A model generated the notes under the pieces. The model was not told the origin of the DNA, made no database searches, and was given only the letters and a program-made list of their open reading frames with translations. The translations under genes and the position numbers were made by a program. From Arthrobacter sp. QXT-31 (lineage in GTDB: Bacteria; Actinomycetota; Actinomycetes; Actinomycetales; Micrococcaceae): a stretch of DNA of 64,000 nucleotides. Shown one piece after another: positions 36,986-45,800 of this stretch. The stretch spans positions 372,001 to 436,000 of the forward strand of contig NZ_CP019304.1 of assembly GCF_001969265.1 (NCBI RefSeq), written 5' to 3'. Positions within the stretch are counted from its first letter, which is position 1; the number at the start of each line of letters is the position of its first letter.

Positions 36986-37774
36986 TTAGTTCATGGGGCG
37001 GGTTCCTTTCCCGTTTTGGGCTTGCATGAGCCGGACGGACTCGCCGCTGGTTTGGCAGAGGTGGGCGTGGTGCATGAGCCGGTCCACGGTTGCGGTGGCG
37101 ATGGTTTTGGGCATGAGCTCGTCGAATCCGGAGGGGTGGATGTTCGAGCTGATCGCCAGGGAGCGTTTCTCGTAGGAGGCCTCGACGACGCGGTAGAAGC
37201 CCTCGGCGGCGTCGGCAGAAACCGGCAAGAGGCCTATGTCGTCAATGCAGATCAGGTCGACGTTGGTGGCCCGGGTGATGGCTTTGTTGACGCTGTCATC
37301 GATGCGGTGCCGGCGGACAAGGGCGCCGAGGTCTTCCATGCTGAGCCAGGACACGGACATGCCTTGGTCGATGGCTTGCTGGCCGAGCGCTTCCAGGAGC
37401 AGGGTCTTGCCGGTGCCGGAGGGCCCGCAGGCAATCAGGTTTTCACGCCGCCGGACCCATTCCAGGGTCCGCAGAAACGATGTTGTTGCCGGCGGGAGGG
37501 TGGAGAGGGCTTCGTCCCAGACGTCGAAGGTCTTCCCGGTGGGGAAGCCGGCGCGTTTGCGGCGGGTGGCGAGCATCGAGGCGTTCCGGCCGGTGGCTTC
37601 GGCTTCGAGCAGGACGCGCACGACTTCGGTGGGGTCCCAGCGTTGGGCTTTCGCGGTGGCCAGGACGTCGGCGACGACAGCGCGGGCGTGCGGCATCCGG
37701 GTGGTGCGCATCAGCGCGATCACGTTCTCTACGGACGTGTCGGCCAGGGGCGGGGTCATGGTGTTAGTGCTCAT
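36986..37774 (-). CDS. istB: IS21-family helper ATPase IstB
   Basis: AAA+ ATPase that partners the IstA transposase in target capture. 262 residues from the ATG giving MSTNTMTPPLADTSVENVIALMRTTRMPHAR, preceded by AAGGAG; the start 27 nt upstream has no such signal. Walker A GPSGTGKTLL, Walker B LICIDDIGLLP and the ISSNIHPSGFDELMP sensor region are present. Its start overlaps the end of istA by 11 nt, so translation is coupled. Intact. Confidence 0.95.
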   Translation of the reverse strand: MSTNTMTPPLADTSVENVIALMRTTRMPHARAVVADVLATAKAQRWDPTEVVRVLLEAEATGRNASMLATRRKRAGFPTGKTFDVWDEALSTLPPATTSFLRTLEWVRRRENLIACGPSGTGKTLLLEALGQQAIDQGMSVSWLSMEDLGALVRRHRIDDSVNKAITRATNVDLICIDDIGLLPVSADAAEGFYRVVEASYEKRSLAISSNIHPSGFDELMPKTIATATVDRLMHHAHLCQTSGESVRLMQAQNGKGTRPMN

Positions 37775-39317
37775 CGATGGCTCCTTCAAGGTCTTCGTCA
37801 CTGGTGGCGGCGATGGGTGTGGTGCCGAAGCTGGCCCATGCGCTGGTGCCCTGGCTCAACCACCGGTCCTGGTCTGTGACGGTGTGGGTGGTGCTGGTTG
37901 TGTGGCCTGCCGCGCTGCCGGTGTTGACGATGGAGAGCAGGTCCTCGTGGGTGAAGCGCTGATGCACTGCTGCCGCGCCGAGGCCTTTGTCGACCTCGTC
38001 GGCGCCGAGGACCTTGGCCAGGGTGACGGCGCGTTCCATTTTGTGCCTGATCTTCTGGGTTCCGGCGGCGGCGGCTTCCTTGAGCCAAAGCGCGGCGCCG
38101 GCGCCGAGGGCCAGGAATTCTTCCTCGGCAGTGTTCGTCGGGCGGATCACCCGCTCCAGGGCGCCGGCGGGGGCGGGCGGGAAGTGGTCGTCGATAATCG
38201 CGGGGGTTCCGGGACGGGTGAGCTTGTGGCGTGCGACCTCGACCGGTCCGGTCGCATCTACGTGGACGATGATCACTTCGGTGTCGGTGCCGCGCACCCA
38301 CACCATCTGCCCCATCAGGGTGTGCGGGACCGAATACCGGGACTGGGCGAAGGTGATCATGGGCGTGTTCGGCGGAACCTGACGGGTCTGGCCGAAACTC
38401 GCGGTCACCGGGGTCGCCGGGACCGGATGCAACCTGGGGCCTTCGATCACCTGCAGCATGTCCTTCGGGATCTCCAACGTGGCCCGGTGCACCCGCGAGT
38501 TCACCTCCTCCATGAATGCCTCACATGCAGCCTCCAGCTCGCCGAACGACCGGTATTCGGGCAGCAGGTTGGTGTCTTTGGGGACGAGATCGGCCTTGGC
38601 GATCTTGACCGCATTCTCCACCCCGCCCTTGGAGGCAGGGTCTGCCGGCAGGCAGGTCTGCAACGACGTCGAGTAATGCCTGGTGAACGCCACGATCTGG
38701 TGGTTGCGGACAGGGATCCCGGCGACGTGCTCGACCGTGACGGTCTTCTCGTTATCGGTCAAAATGTAGGTCGGAACCCCGCCGATCAGGCGGAAGGTCC
38801 GGTCGAGGGCGGCGAACACACTCGGCATGGTCTTATCCCGCAACGCGATCACGACCCGGAACCGTGAGAAGGCCAGCCAGGCCACGAACAAAACCGTCTT
38901 CACACCACCAACGACGGGCCCGTCGCCGTAGTCATACTCGAGCCAGAGACCCGGCTCCGGCGTCCACGGCCGGTGCACCCGCACGCTCCGGGCCCGGTAT
39001 TTCGCCTTCAACTCAGCAAGAGTGGTCCTGGTCGTCCGCTCACACCCGGTGAACCCCAAAGCCCGGAGCTTCTCATGCACGACATCCCCGCGGATCTTTC
39101 CGCGGGACTGCTCAACCCAAGAGATCATCTGAGGCAGGAACGGGTCGGTCATCCGGCCGCGTTGCCGGGCCACCGGCGCCTGCGCGCCTTCCTGACGGGC
39201 TTTCACGTAAGAGCGCACCGTGTTGTGTGAGACGCCGCAGATTTTCGCGGCATCCCGGTATGACCGGGTCAGATCGTAAGCAGCTAATATTTCCATGAAC
39301 TCTCCTGGAGACTTCAC
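37764..39317 (-). CDS. istA: IS21-family transposase IstA
   Basis: DDE transposase of 517 residues. I chose the GTG giving VKSPGEFMEILAAYDLTRSYRDAAKICGVSHNTVRSYVK, because GGAGGGGG lies just upstream and the HTH follows; the longer frame runs into the IS terminus. Catalytic core blocks are LEYDYGDGPV (first Asp), PTYILTDNEKTV (second Asp) and DPASKGGVENAVKIAK (Glu). The C-terminal beta-barrel region with VPHTLMGQMVWVRG follows. No frameshift. Operon with istB. Confidence 0.95.
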   Translation of the reverse strand: MKSPGEFMEILAAYDLTRSYRDAAKICGVSHNTVRSYVKARQEGAQAPVARQRGRMTDPFLPQMISWVEQSRGKIRGDVVHEKLRALGFTGCERTTRTTLAELKAKYRARSVRVHRPWTPEPGLWLEYDYGDGPVVGGVKTVLFVAWLAFSRFRVVIALRDKTMPSVFAALDRTFRLIGGVPTYILTDNEKTVTVEHVAGIPVRNHQIVAFTRHYSTSLQTCLPADPASKGGVENAVKIAKADLVPKDTNLLPEYRSFGELEAACEAFMEEVNSRVHRATLEIPKDMLQVIEGPRLHPVPATPVTASFGQTRQVPPNTPMITFAQSRYSVPHTLMGQMVWVRGTDTEVIIVHVDATGPVEVARHKLTRPGTPAIIDDHFPPAPAGALERVIRPTNTAEEEFLALGAGAALWLKEAAAAGTQKIRHKMERAVTLAKVLGADEVDKGLGAAAVHQRFTHEDLLSIVNTGSAAGHTTSTTHTVTDQDRWLSQGTSAWASFGTTPIAATSDEDLEGAIDEH

Positions 39318-39557
39318 AACGAGCCCCCTCCTTCCCGCAACGGGTGAAATACACGATTGGCATCGCCATTTCACCGCGGAAGGAAGGGGCTCTCCCCGTA
39401 ACGACACGAGGGATGGACAAGAGGAATCCCAGCACGCCCAGCCACCCACGGGTGGCCCGCTACTGTCCAAAAATGCTTGCCGCCACTGGTCAAAACCACT
39501 GCCGCGAACGGTCAATCAAATTTGCCGTCTCCGGTCAGTTTAAAGTTGCCGCTTACA

Positions 39558-39563
39558 AAGGGC
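39558..39563. repeat. IS21 target duplication, right (AAGGGC)
   Basis: Second copy of the 6-bp target, immediately after the ACA end of the IS. Confidence 0.9.
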
Positions 39564-39872
39564 GGCGGCAGCGTCAAGGTGTATGCGGAGGCTATGCGCT
39601 GGGGACCAAACCAGGTCACTGCCCGCTGGCAGAATGACGAGGGCGTTACCACTCGGCTTGGATCCCCGCGGCCAACGTTCGCCGCCTCACAGCCTCAGAG
39701 TGGGACATCATCCAATATCACCAATGCCCGCCCGAACTACGCTCCATCCAATGGGGAAAGCGGCTCCCCGGATTCCTGCCAGAGTAGACGTGCGCAGCGG
39801 TGCGCCGCACTATTAGCCCGGCCGGTGGCTCAGGACGACAGGACCTTGCTAGCGTTATCGGCGAACTTCTGA
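39564..39872 (+). pseudogene. 3' part of the hypothetical gene split by IS21
   Basis: Continuation GGSVKVYAEAMRWGPNQVTARWQNDEG, then a Ser/Pro/Asn-rich tail ending at 39872. It overlaps the end of the opposite-strand membrane protein gene by 43 bp, so the tail may not be native. It lacks its own start and is presumably not expressed while the IS is present. Confidence 0.45.
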
Positions 39873-40453
39873 CGTAGTTCCACGATCTTTACCCGTCCGT
39901 TTCGGTCTACGCGGTCTGTCAGCGCCTGGAACTGAGCGCTCGATCCGTTGTAGTTTGTCAGCATCAGGTACCGCTCATACAGCTCGGTCGTCAGCGCCCT
40001 CGCCGTATCTTGAAGATCCTGTGGGGAAAAGAATTCCATACCCCATGCCGAATTAACGAACTGCCTGTTCTTCACTTCCAGTTCAGTTAGGTAGGCGTTC
40101 ACATTGTGGGTCTCCTGGTGCGATAGGGCATACAGATAGTCCAGTTGTGCGTCCTCAAACAACCTCGAGTTCGTCAGGAATTCCTTGTAAGAAGTCGCAC
40201 GCTGATCCCTCAGAAATTCATCACGTTTCCGCTTGTTCTCTTCCTGAATGCTTCGTTCAGTGGACTGCTGTGCCCGGTTCGCGGCGTTTTCGCTCGCTTG
40301 GTAAGCCATCTGTGCATTGACTACAGAGAAGGCTCCGCTGATGAGGGAGCCAGCTAAGACCCCAATCAAACCCCACAGGGCCGGATTTCTGTCTTTACTC
40401 GACTTCGTGCCCCCCGGCGTCCCTGAGTCGAGCGATTTATCGCTTGAACTCAT
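39830..40453 (-). CDS. Membrane-anchored coiled-coil protein of unknown function (element cargo)
   Basis: 207 residues. A charged N-terminus (about 1-24) is followed by a single membrane segment (NPALWGLIGVLAGSLISGAFSVV) and a long helical, probably coiled-coil region (AYQASENAANRAQQSTERSIQEENKRKRDEFLRDQRA). A C-terminal helical domain rich in Glu, Leu and Tyr follows (LYERYLMLTNYNGSSAQFQALTDRVDRNGRVKIVELRQKF). The start has a plausible context. Base composition is less GC-rich than the chromosome. It lies between the IS and the excisionase, the usual place for cargo. I do not recognise it; a membrane-acting exclusion or defence role is only a guess. Confidence 0.75.
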   Translation of the reverse strand: MSSSDKSLDSGTPGGTKSSKDRNPALWGLIGVLAGSLISGAFSVVNAQMAYQASENAANRAQQSTERSIQEENKRKRDEFLRDQRATSYKEFLTNSRLFEDAQLDYLYALSHQETHNVNAYLTELEVKNRQFVNSAWGMEFFSPQDLQDTARALTTELYERYLMLTNYNGSSAQFQALTDRVDRNGRVKIVELRQKFADNASKVLSS

Positions 40454-40589
40454 AGTGAAAAGGATAAGCCCGTTACGGATTTACCGGAATGAATACGAGA
40501 GGACATTGCCGGACCTTGGGCCTATTGACGGTCGAACGTGGGAACCCGCTGTCTGGATGGGTGACTCGACCGCCGGTTAGCATCTACCC

Positions 40590-40916
40590 ATGACAGATAC
40601 CCCTGACACGACAACCACAGTTCCTGAGCCTGGTAGGGATGATGGGCGGAGGGGCAGGTACCCGGCGCATCTGGTGTTGTGGAACCTTGACGATGTTGTT
40701 CGAATGTTGGGTATTAGCCGCAGCACGGCTTATCGGCACCTGAAAGAAAAGCCTTGGTCGCATCACCGTATCGGCACGGACCTTAAGTTTTCTGAGGCGG
40801 ACATTGAAGCTATCCACGCCCTATATAAGCAGCCGGTGCCTGAACCGCGGAGGACGCCGCGTGTCGGGACACGGGCAAACCGAGCCCGTAGGAATAGCGG
40901 CAAAGATCACCTCTAG
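40590..40916 (+). CDS. Excisionase-like helix-turn-helix protein
   Basis: 108 residues with an AlpA/MerR-like HTH near the middle: WNLDDVVRMLGISRSTAYRHLKEKPWSHHRIGTDLKFSEADIEAIHALY. This is the fold used by recombination directionality factors. A basic C-terminal tail follows. Its stop codon overlaps the first right-arm repeat (40915), and it is about 120 bp from attR, where an Xis that bends the attachment arm is expected. Alternatively it could be a plain transcription factor of the element. No Shine-Dalgarno is evident; TAGCAT 6 nt upstream suggests a leaderless message. Confidence 0.82.
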   Translation: MTDTPDTTTTVPEPGRDDGRRGRYPAHLVLWNLDDVVRMLGISRSTAYRHLKEKPWSHHRIGTDLKFSEADIEAIHALYKQPVPEPRRTPRVGTRANRARRNSGKDHL

Positions 40917-40944
40917 TCCGCAAAAAGTCCGCAAGAAGTCCGCA
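40915..40944 (+). repeat. Right integrase arm-site repeats
   Basis: AGTCCGCA at 40915-40922, 40926-40933 and 40937-40944, an exact 11-bp period. Same orientation and same spacing as the pair at 35727-35745. Confidence 0.8.
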
Positions 40945-41037
40945 AACCGTCGAAATCAAACAACCATTGCCAACAACAAAAACCGCGGAATCTAGCGGTA
41001 TGCGGCATCATCCGACAACAGCCAACCAGGTTGTTTT

Positions 41038-41061
41038 AGTTCGAGCTCTACTACGGCGTCT
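41038..41061 (+). repeat. attR: second copy of the 24-bp glnA 3' end
   Basis: Perfect copy of 35675-35698 lying outside any gene, followed by GGTCTGACTCG instead of the glnA stop. Marks the right boundary of the integrated element. Confidence 0.93.
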
Positions 41062-41108
41062 GGTCTGACTCGTCTGACTATTTTTCCCGGCTATGCGCCA
41101 CGTTCCGG

Positions 41109-41780
41109 TTATGCACCCCGGCAGGATTCGGCTGCGTACCGTCCCCAGAGCGAGTCCGGACCGGTGCCGCCAAAGGCCTCCCGGTCATCCCGCAGCGCGC
41201 GGCACAGAACGGGTGAGTCCGCGAAACTCCGGCGCATGTACGCCTCCCAGTCCGTCTTCTCGGACGTGAAGGCCTGCGTTCCCATCTGGTACTTCAGGTG
41301 GGCAAAGTGATCCAGGATCCGGTGGGCCGTCGCTTCGGCCCGGCCAGCCAGCTGCTGTGCCTCCTGCTTCGCCGCAGGATCCCGGATCGCCGCCGCTTCC
41401 GGCAGCTCCTGGCGGTGCCAGAAGTACGGCTGCAGGTCCACGTTGTCCACGAAGATCCTGTCGATTTCCTGTTGCTGGGCATAGAGGGAGGACGCGGTGC
41501 TGCTTTCCAAGGTGCTCCTGATGCCGAGGTACTGGTAGGCCGCCGCGATGAGCGTGGCGGCCACGCCTGCCCCGATGAGGAGCAGCTCTGCCCTCCTGAG
41601 CCTGCGGGCACCGTTTCCCTTCGCGCGCGCCCGTGCGTGGTCCTCATCCTGGCGCCGTTGGTGCGCCGAAAGCTGGCTCCAGGCGTGCTGAGACCGGGAG
41701 CCAGCCTGTTCCGGCGGGTGCCTCCGAGACGAAGACCCTTTCAAGCCTTCCCCCCAACAAGGTTTGAAGTGCACTGCCAA
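41109..41780 (-). CDS. Hypothetical membrane protein (possibly DUF6082-like)
   Basis: 223 residues from a TTG; a GTG 6 nt in is equally possible. The basic Arg/His/Gln-rich N-terminus (about 1-60) is followed by one membrane helix (LLLIGAGVAATLIAAAYQYLGI). A soluble C-terminal domain has DNVDLQPYFWHRQELPEA and YMRRSFADSPVLCRALRDDREAF, which resembles small actinobacterial proteins grouped as DUF6082. Function unknown. It is the first chromosomal gene right of attR. A 13-bp near-repeat spans its stop codon. Confidence 0.7.
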   Translation of the reverse strand: MAVHFKPCWGEGLKGSSSRRHPPEQAGSRSQHAWSQLSAHQRRQDEDHARARAKGNGARRLRRAELLLIGAGVAATLIAAAYQYLGIRSTLESSTASSLYAQQQEIDRIFVDNVDLQPYFWHRQELPEAAAIRDPAAKQEAQQLAGRAEATAHRILDHFAHLKYQMGTQAFTSEKTDWEAYMRRSFADSPVLCRALRDDREAFGGTGPDSLWGRYAAESCRGA

Positions 41781-41847
41781 GACCCAGCGTAGGCACGCCC
41801 CCGTGCCGGCGCAACGTTACGGCGGTGTTTTCGGGCAGGTTCGACGG

Positions 41848-42363
41848 TCAGAAGGCGGCGTACATGGTCCGCTGCGGACCGGCCTCGCTGCCCAGATAGG
41901 CGCCTTTGTCGGCAAAACCCGCCTTCAAGTACGCTCCCTGCCCGGCGGGGTTGTGCTCGTTGACTGAAAGCACGACGCCGGCCTGCCCGCCTCCCAGCCT
42001 GGCTGTCAGTTTGGCGGCCGCCGCCACCGCCGCTGAGGCTGCCGCCTGTCCCAGGCCCTGGCCCTGCCGCCGCCTGTCGATCAGGAACCCGCGCAGCAGC
42101 CATGCGGAGTCGTCGTCGGGCCAGCCCGCGAGGCGGGCTGCCCCCGACTGCAGGGTCAGCACCCCGGCTGCCCTGCCGCCGGCCTCGATGACATAGGGCC
42201 TGCGGGACGGGTCCTCGAGCCCCGCCAGCATCATGCGCAGGGGGTCGCCCACAAACTCCTGCTGGCCAGGGGCGAGTTCCAGTTCCGCCACCGCACCCAG
42301 CTGGATGGCCCGGGCATCGGCATCCAGGTCGCGCAATGGAATGAGCCATACGTCCGGACACAT
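41848..42363 (-). CDS. GNAT-family N-acetyltransferase
   Basis: 171-residue acetyl-CoA-dependent acetyltransferase; substrate unknown. Motif A of the fold is visible as WLLRGFLIDRRRQGQGLGQAAASAAVAAA (acetyl-CoA pyrophosphate loop Q/RxxGxG/A). LSVNEHNPAGQGAYLKAGF is the typical motif B. It is followed 6 bp upstream by the VOC gene in the same direction, so they are likely co-transcribed. Confidence 0.9.
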   Translation of the reverse strand: MCPDVWLIPLRDLDADARAIQLGAVAELELAPGQQEFVGDPLRMMLAGLEDPSRRPYVIEAGGRAAGVLTLQSGAARLAGWPDDDSAWLLRGFLIDRRRQGQGLGQAAASAAVAAAAKLTARLGGGQAGVVLSVNEHNPAGQGAYLKAGFADKGAYLGSEAGPQRTMYAAF

Positions 42364-42369
42364 ACGCTG

Positions 42370-42795
42370 TCAGGAAGCAGGTGCCGTCCCGTCCGCGGGC
42401 GGGCCTGCCGGATCCATCCACATGACCTCCCACAGGTGCCCGTCGGGGTCCTGGAAGCTGTGGCTGTACATGAAGCCGTAATCCTGCACCGGCTGTGATT
42501 CTGTTCCGCCTTCTGCCAAGGCCTTGCTCACCATCTGGTCCACAGCCTCCCGGCTGTCCACGGAGAAGGCCATGATGGCTTCGGTGGCCGAGGTTGCGTC
42601 CACAATCTCCTTCGAGGTGAACGTCTTGAAGAACTTCTCCACGAGGAACATGACATAGGCGTCGTCGTTGATCACCATGCACGTGGCGTTCTCGTCCGTG
42701 TAGTCCTGGTTGAACGTGAAGCCCAGGGCGGTGAAGAAGCGCGTGGACCGGTCGAGGTCCTTGACGGGCAGGTTCATGAAGATTTGGGTAGCCAT
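42370..42795 (-). CDS. VOC-superfamily protein (glyoxalase/bleomycin-resistance fold)
   Basis: 141 residues starting MATQIFMNLPVKDLDRSTRFFTALGFTFNQDY, the standard N-terminal beta-alpha-beta of VOC proteins. HSFQDPDGHLWEVMWMDP carries the late metal-ligand or substrate residue (Glu). Resembles the PhnB-like or glyoxalase group of unknown substrate. It lies between GNAT and glnE, with a 21-bp gap to glnE. Confidence 0.92.
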   Translation of the reverse strand: MATQIFMNLPVKDLDRSTRFFTALGFTFNQDYTDENATCMVINDDAYVMFLVEKFFKTFTSKEIVDATSATEAIMAFSVDSREAVDQMVSKALAEGGTESQPVQDYGFMYSHSFQDPDGHLWEVMWMDPAGPPADGTAPAS

Positions 42796-42816
42796 GCGCC
42801 CAAACCTAGCACCGGT

Positions 42817-45800
42817 TTACTGGCCGTAGAAGACCTTCTCAAAGACCCCCCGGGCACGCCTGCTCACCCGCAGATAGTTCTCCTCGAACGCCGTGGCCAT
42901 CCCTTCCTCGTAGCCGCACCATCTGGCCACGGCCTCCAGGTCGCGGCGGGACGAGGGCAGCAGGTCGGAGGCGCGGCCCGTCCAGATCACGTTCGCAGAA
43001 CGGATCCGGCTGGCGAGCCGCCACGCGTCGGCCAGCAGGGCGGCGTCACCGTCTTCCAGCAGCCCGAGTGACGCAGCCGCGCGGAGGGCCTTCAGTGTGG
43101 ATGTGGTCCGCAGTTCGGGATGTTTTCCGGCGTGCTGCAGCTGCAGCAGCTGAACGAGCCATTCCACATCGCTGAGGCCGCCCCGCCCCAGTTTGAGGTG
43201 CCTGGCGGGATCGGCACCGCGGGGAAGCCGCTCGGACTCAACCCGTGCCTTGATGCGCCGTATCTCCCTGACATCCGCGTCGGAGACGGTCTCCGGGTAC
43301 CGGATGGGATCGATCAGCTTCACGAAGTCGGCCGCGAGCCCGTCGTCGCCGGCGATCGGCCGGGCACGGAGCAGTGCCTGCGCTTCCCAGATGAGCGACC
43401 AGCGGCGGTAGTACTCGCTGTAGGACTCCAGCGACCGCACCATGGCGCCGCTCTTGCCCTCCGGGCGGAGGTCGGCGTCGACGGCCAGGACCCGCTCAGC
43501 CATGATCGCCGGCTTGAGCGGCTGCGTCAGGAGGCTGGACACATGGGCCACGATCTTGGCGGCCTGCTGCTGGGCTTCGTCGTCGGAGGCACCGGGCAGC
43601 GCACGGTGGACGTACAGGACATCGGCGTCTGACCCGTAGCCGATCTCCTGCCCGCCCTGCCTGCCCATGGCCACCACCAGCACCGAGGTCTTCAGCGGGC
43701 CGGCGGCGGAGACAATGTTTTCTGCCACCCGCAGGGCACCCAGGATGGCGGCCCGGTCCGTTTCGGCCAGCGCCTCCCCCACCTGGTCCTGGGCGAGGAG
43801 CCCGGCGCTGTCCGCGATGGCGATCCGCAGGATTTCCCGGCGGCGGATGAGCCGGATGAGGCGCATGGCGCTTTCCGGGTCGGCGTGCCGGGACATCTTG
43901 GAGGCGATCTCGCCCCACTGGGCCTCGAAGCTGAGCGGCGTCAGGTCCTTGTCCGTTCCCAGCCAGGACACTGATTCCGGCGATACTTCGAGCAGGTCGG
44001 CGATGAGGCGCGAGTTGGAGAGCATGTGGCACAGCCGTTCGGCGGCTGCGGCCGAGTCGCGGAGCATGCCGAGGTACCAGTGGGTTGTGCCGAGGGACTC
44101 GCTGATCCTGCGGAACGCGAGCAGCCCGGCGTCGGGGTCTACGCCCTCGGCCAGCCAGCCGAGGAGGATGGGCAGCAGCTGCCGCTGCAGTGCGGACCGT
44201 CGGCTGACCCCGCCCGTCAGTGCCTCGATGTGGCGGAGGGCGCCCTGCGGGTCCCGGTAACCGAGCGCCGCGAGCCGGCCCTGCGCGGCTTCCGGCGTCA
44301 GGCGCGCATCCTCGCTGCTGAGCTTTGCGGCCGTGTTCAGGAGCGGACGGTAGAAGATCCGGTCGTGGAGTTCGCGCACCGAGCGCTTTGTCCGCTGCCA
44401 CGCGGCCAGCAGCGCATCCGGGTGGGGCCGGTCGGTGGAGAACGGTCCCAGCACCGCCTTGGCGAGGGTCCGGAGGGCTTCCTCTTTGACGGGCATCAGG
44501 TGGGTGCGGCGCAACTGGAAAAGCTGGATGCGGTGTTCGAGGAGCCGCAGATACCGGTAGGCGCGGTCGAATTCGGCTGCGTCCGCCCGGCCGATGTAGC
44601 CGCCGGTCGAGAGCGCAGCGATGGCCGACGTCGTGTCCCGGCGCCGGAGCGATTCGTCTGATTTGCCGTGCACGAGCTGGAGCAGCTGGACGGTGAATTC
44701 AACGTCGCGCAGCCCGCCCCGGCCCAGCTTGATTTGCCGCTGTTCCTCGGCCGGGGGGATGTGTTCGGTCACCCGGCGGCGCATGGCCTGCACAGATTCC
44801 ACGAATCCGTCCCGGCTCGCCGAGGTCCACACGAGCGGTGAAACGGCCTCCTCGTACCGGGCGCCCAGCTCTGCGTCACCCGCAATGGTCCTGGCTTTCA
44901 GAAGTGCCTGGAACTCCCAGCTTTCCGCCCAGCGGGCGTAGTAGCTCTGGTGTGAGGCGAGCGTCCTGACCAGCGGGCCGGACTTACCCTCCGGGCGGAG
45001 GTTGGCGTCAACTTCCCACAGGCCCGGTTCACGGGCCGGGGAGGAAATGGCGCGCGAGATGCCGGAGGCCAGCGCCGTGCCGATGGTGTTGGCCCGGGCG
45101 TCGTCCAGCTCCCCTGCCTCCACCACGTAAATGACATCGACGTCGGAAATATAGTTAAGTTCGCGGGCACCGCACTTGCCCATCCCGATCACTGACAGTG
45201 CGACGTCGGCGACCTCGCCGGCGTCGAACTTTTCCGCCGCTTCAGCGCGGGAGACCGCGAGGGCGGCCTCGATGGCGGCCCCTGCCAGGTCGGCAAGTTC
45301 GGCACCGACGGCGGGCATGAAGTCCAGCGGGTCAGCGGCGCAGAGGTCCTTGACGGCGAGGTCCACCACGCCCCGGCGGTACGCGGTGCGCAGTGCCTCA
45401 TAGGCCTCCGGGCCGGCGATGCCTGCCACCGGACGGGCGGCGCTGGGGTCGGCGCGGACGGACCTGAGCAGCTGGGCGCGCAGCTCGGCGGGGTCTGCCG
45501 GGAGCGGTTCCGGACTGGCGTTCACGCTGAACGCGTCCAGGTGCTCCGGACGCCTGATCAGGAACTCACCAAGGGCCTCGCTGGCGCCCAGGACCCGGTA
45601 CAGCGGTTCGCTCACGTCCGTGTCCGCCGCTGCCAGCTTCCGCAGGTCGGGGTGCTTTTCGATCAGCCGGACAAGCGACTGCAGGGCGGCATCCGGGTTG
45701 GCCGCCAGTTGCAGGCCGGCAAACAGGACATCCTGGTCAATGCCCTCCAGCTCGGGGGCGGCGAGGAACCGCTCCCCCTTCTCCAGGTCACTGAAGCCGG

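Larger units (their letters stand above)
36839..39557 (-). mobile_element. Complete IS21-family insertion sequence (2,719 bp)
   Basis: Ends are TGT...ACA. The 35-bp terminal inverted repeats match at about 26 positions. Inside both ends are further copies of a TGACCGGTGGCGGCA-type unit, the multiple terminal repeats expected for IS21. A perfect 6-bp target duplication (AAGGGC) flanks it. It carries istA and istB in an overlapping operon, both apparently intact. It is nested in the glnA-integrated element. Confidence 0.94.
35675..41061. mobile_element. Integrative element inserted at the 3' end of glnA
   Basis: The 5.4-kb element is bounded by a perfect 24-bp direct repeat (35675-35698 in glnA; 41038-41061). 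It contains a degraded tyrosine integrase next to the left end, a split small ORF carrying an IS21-family insertion, and a membrane-anchored protein gene. An excisionase-like gene lies next to the right end. AGTCCGCA arm repeats occur inside both ends. Parts outside the IS have visibly lower GC than neighbouring genes. Without the IS21 the element is only about 2.7 kb. No replication, packaging or transfer genes are seen, so it is a minimal integrative cassette or a remnant. Confidence 0.9.
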
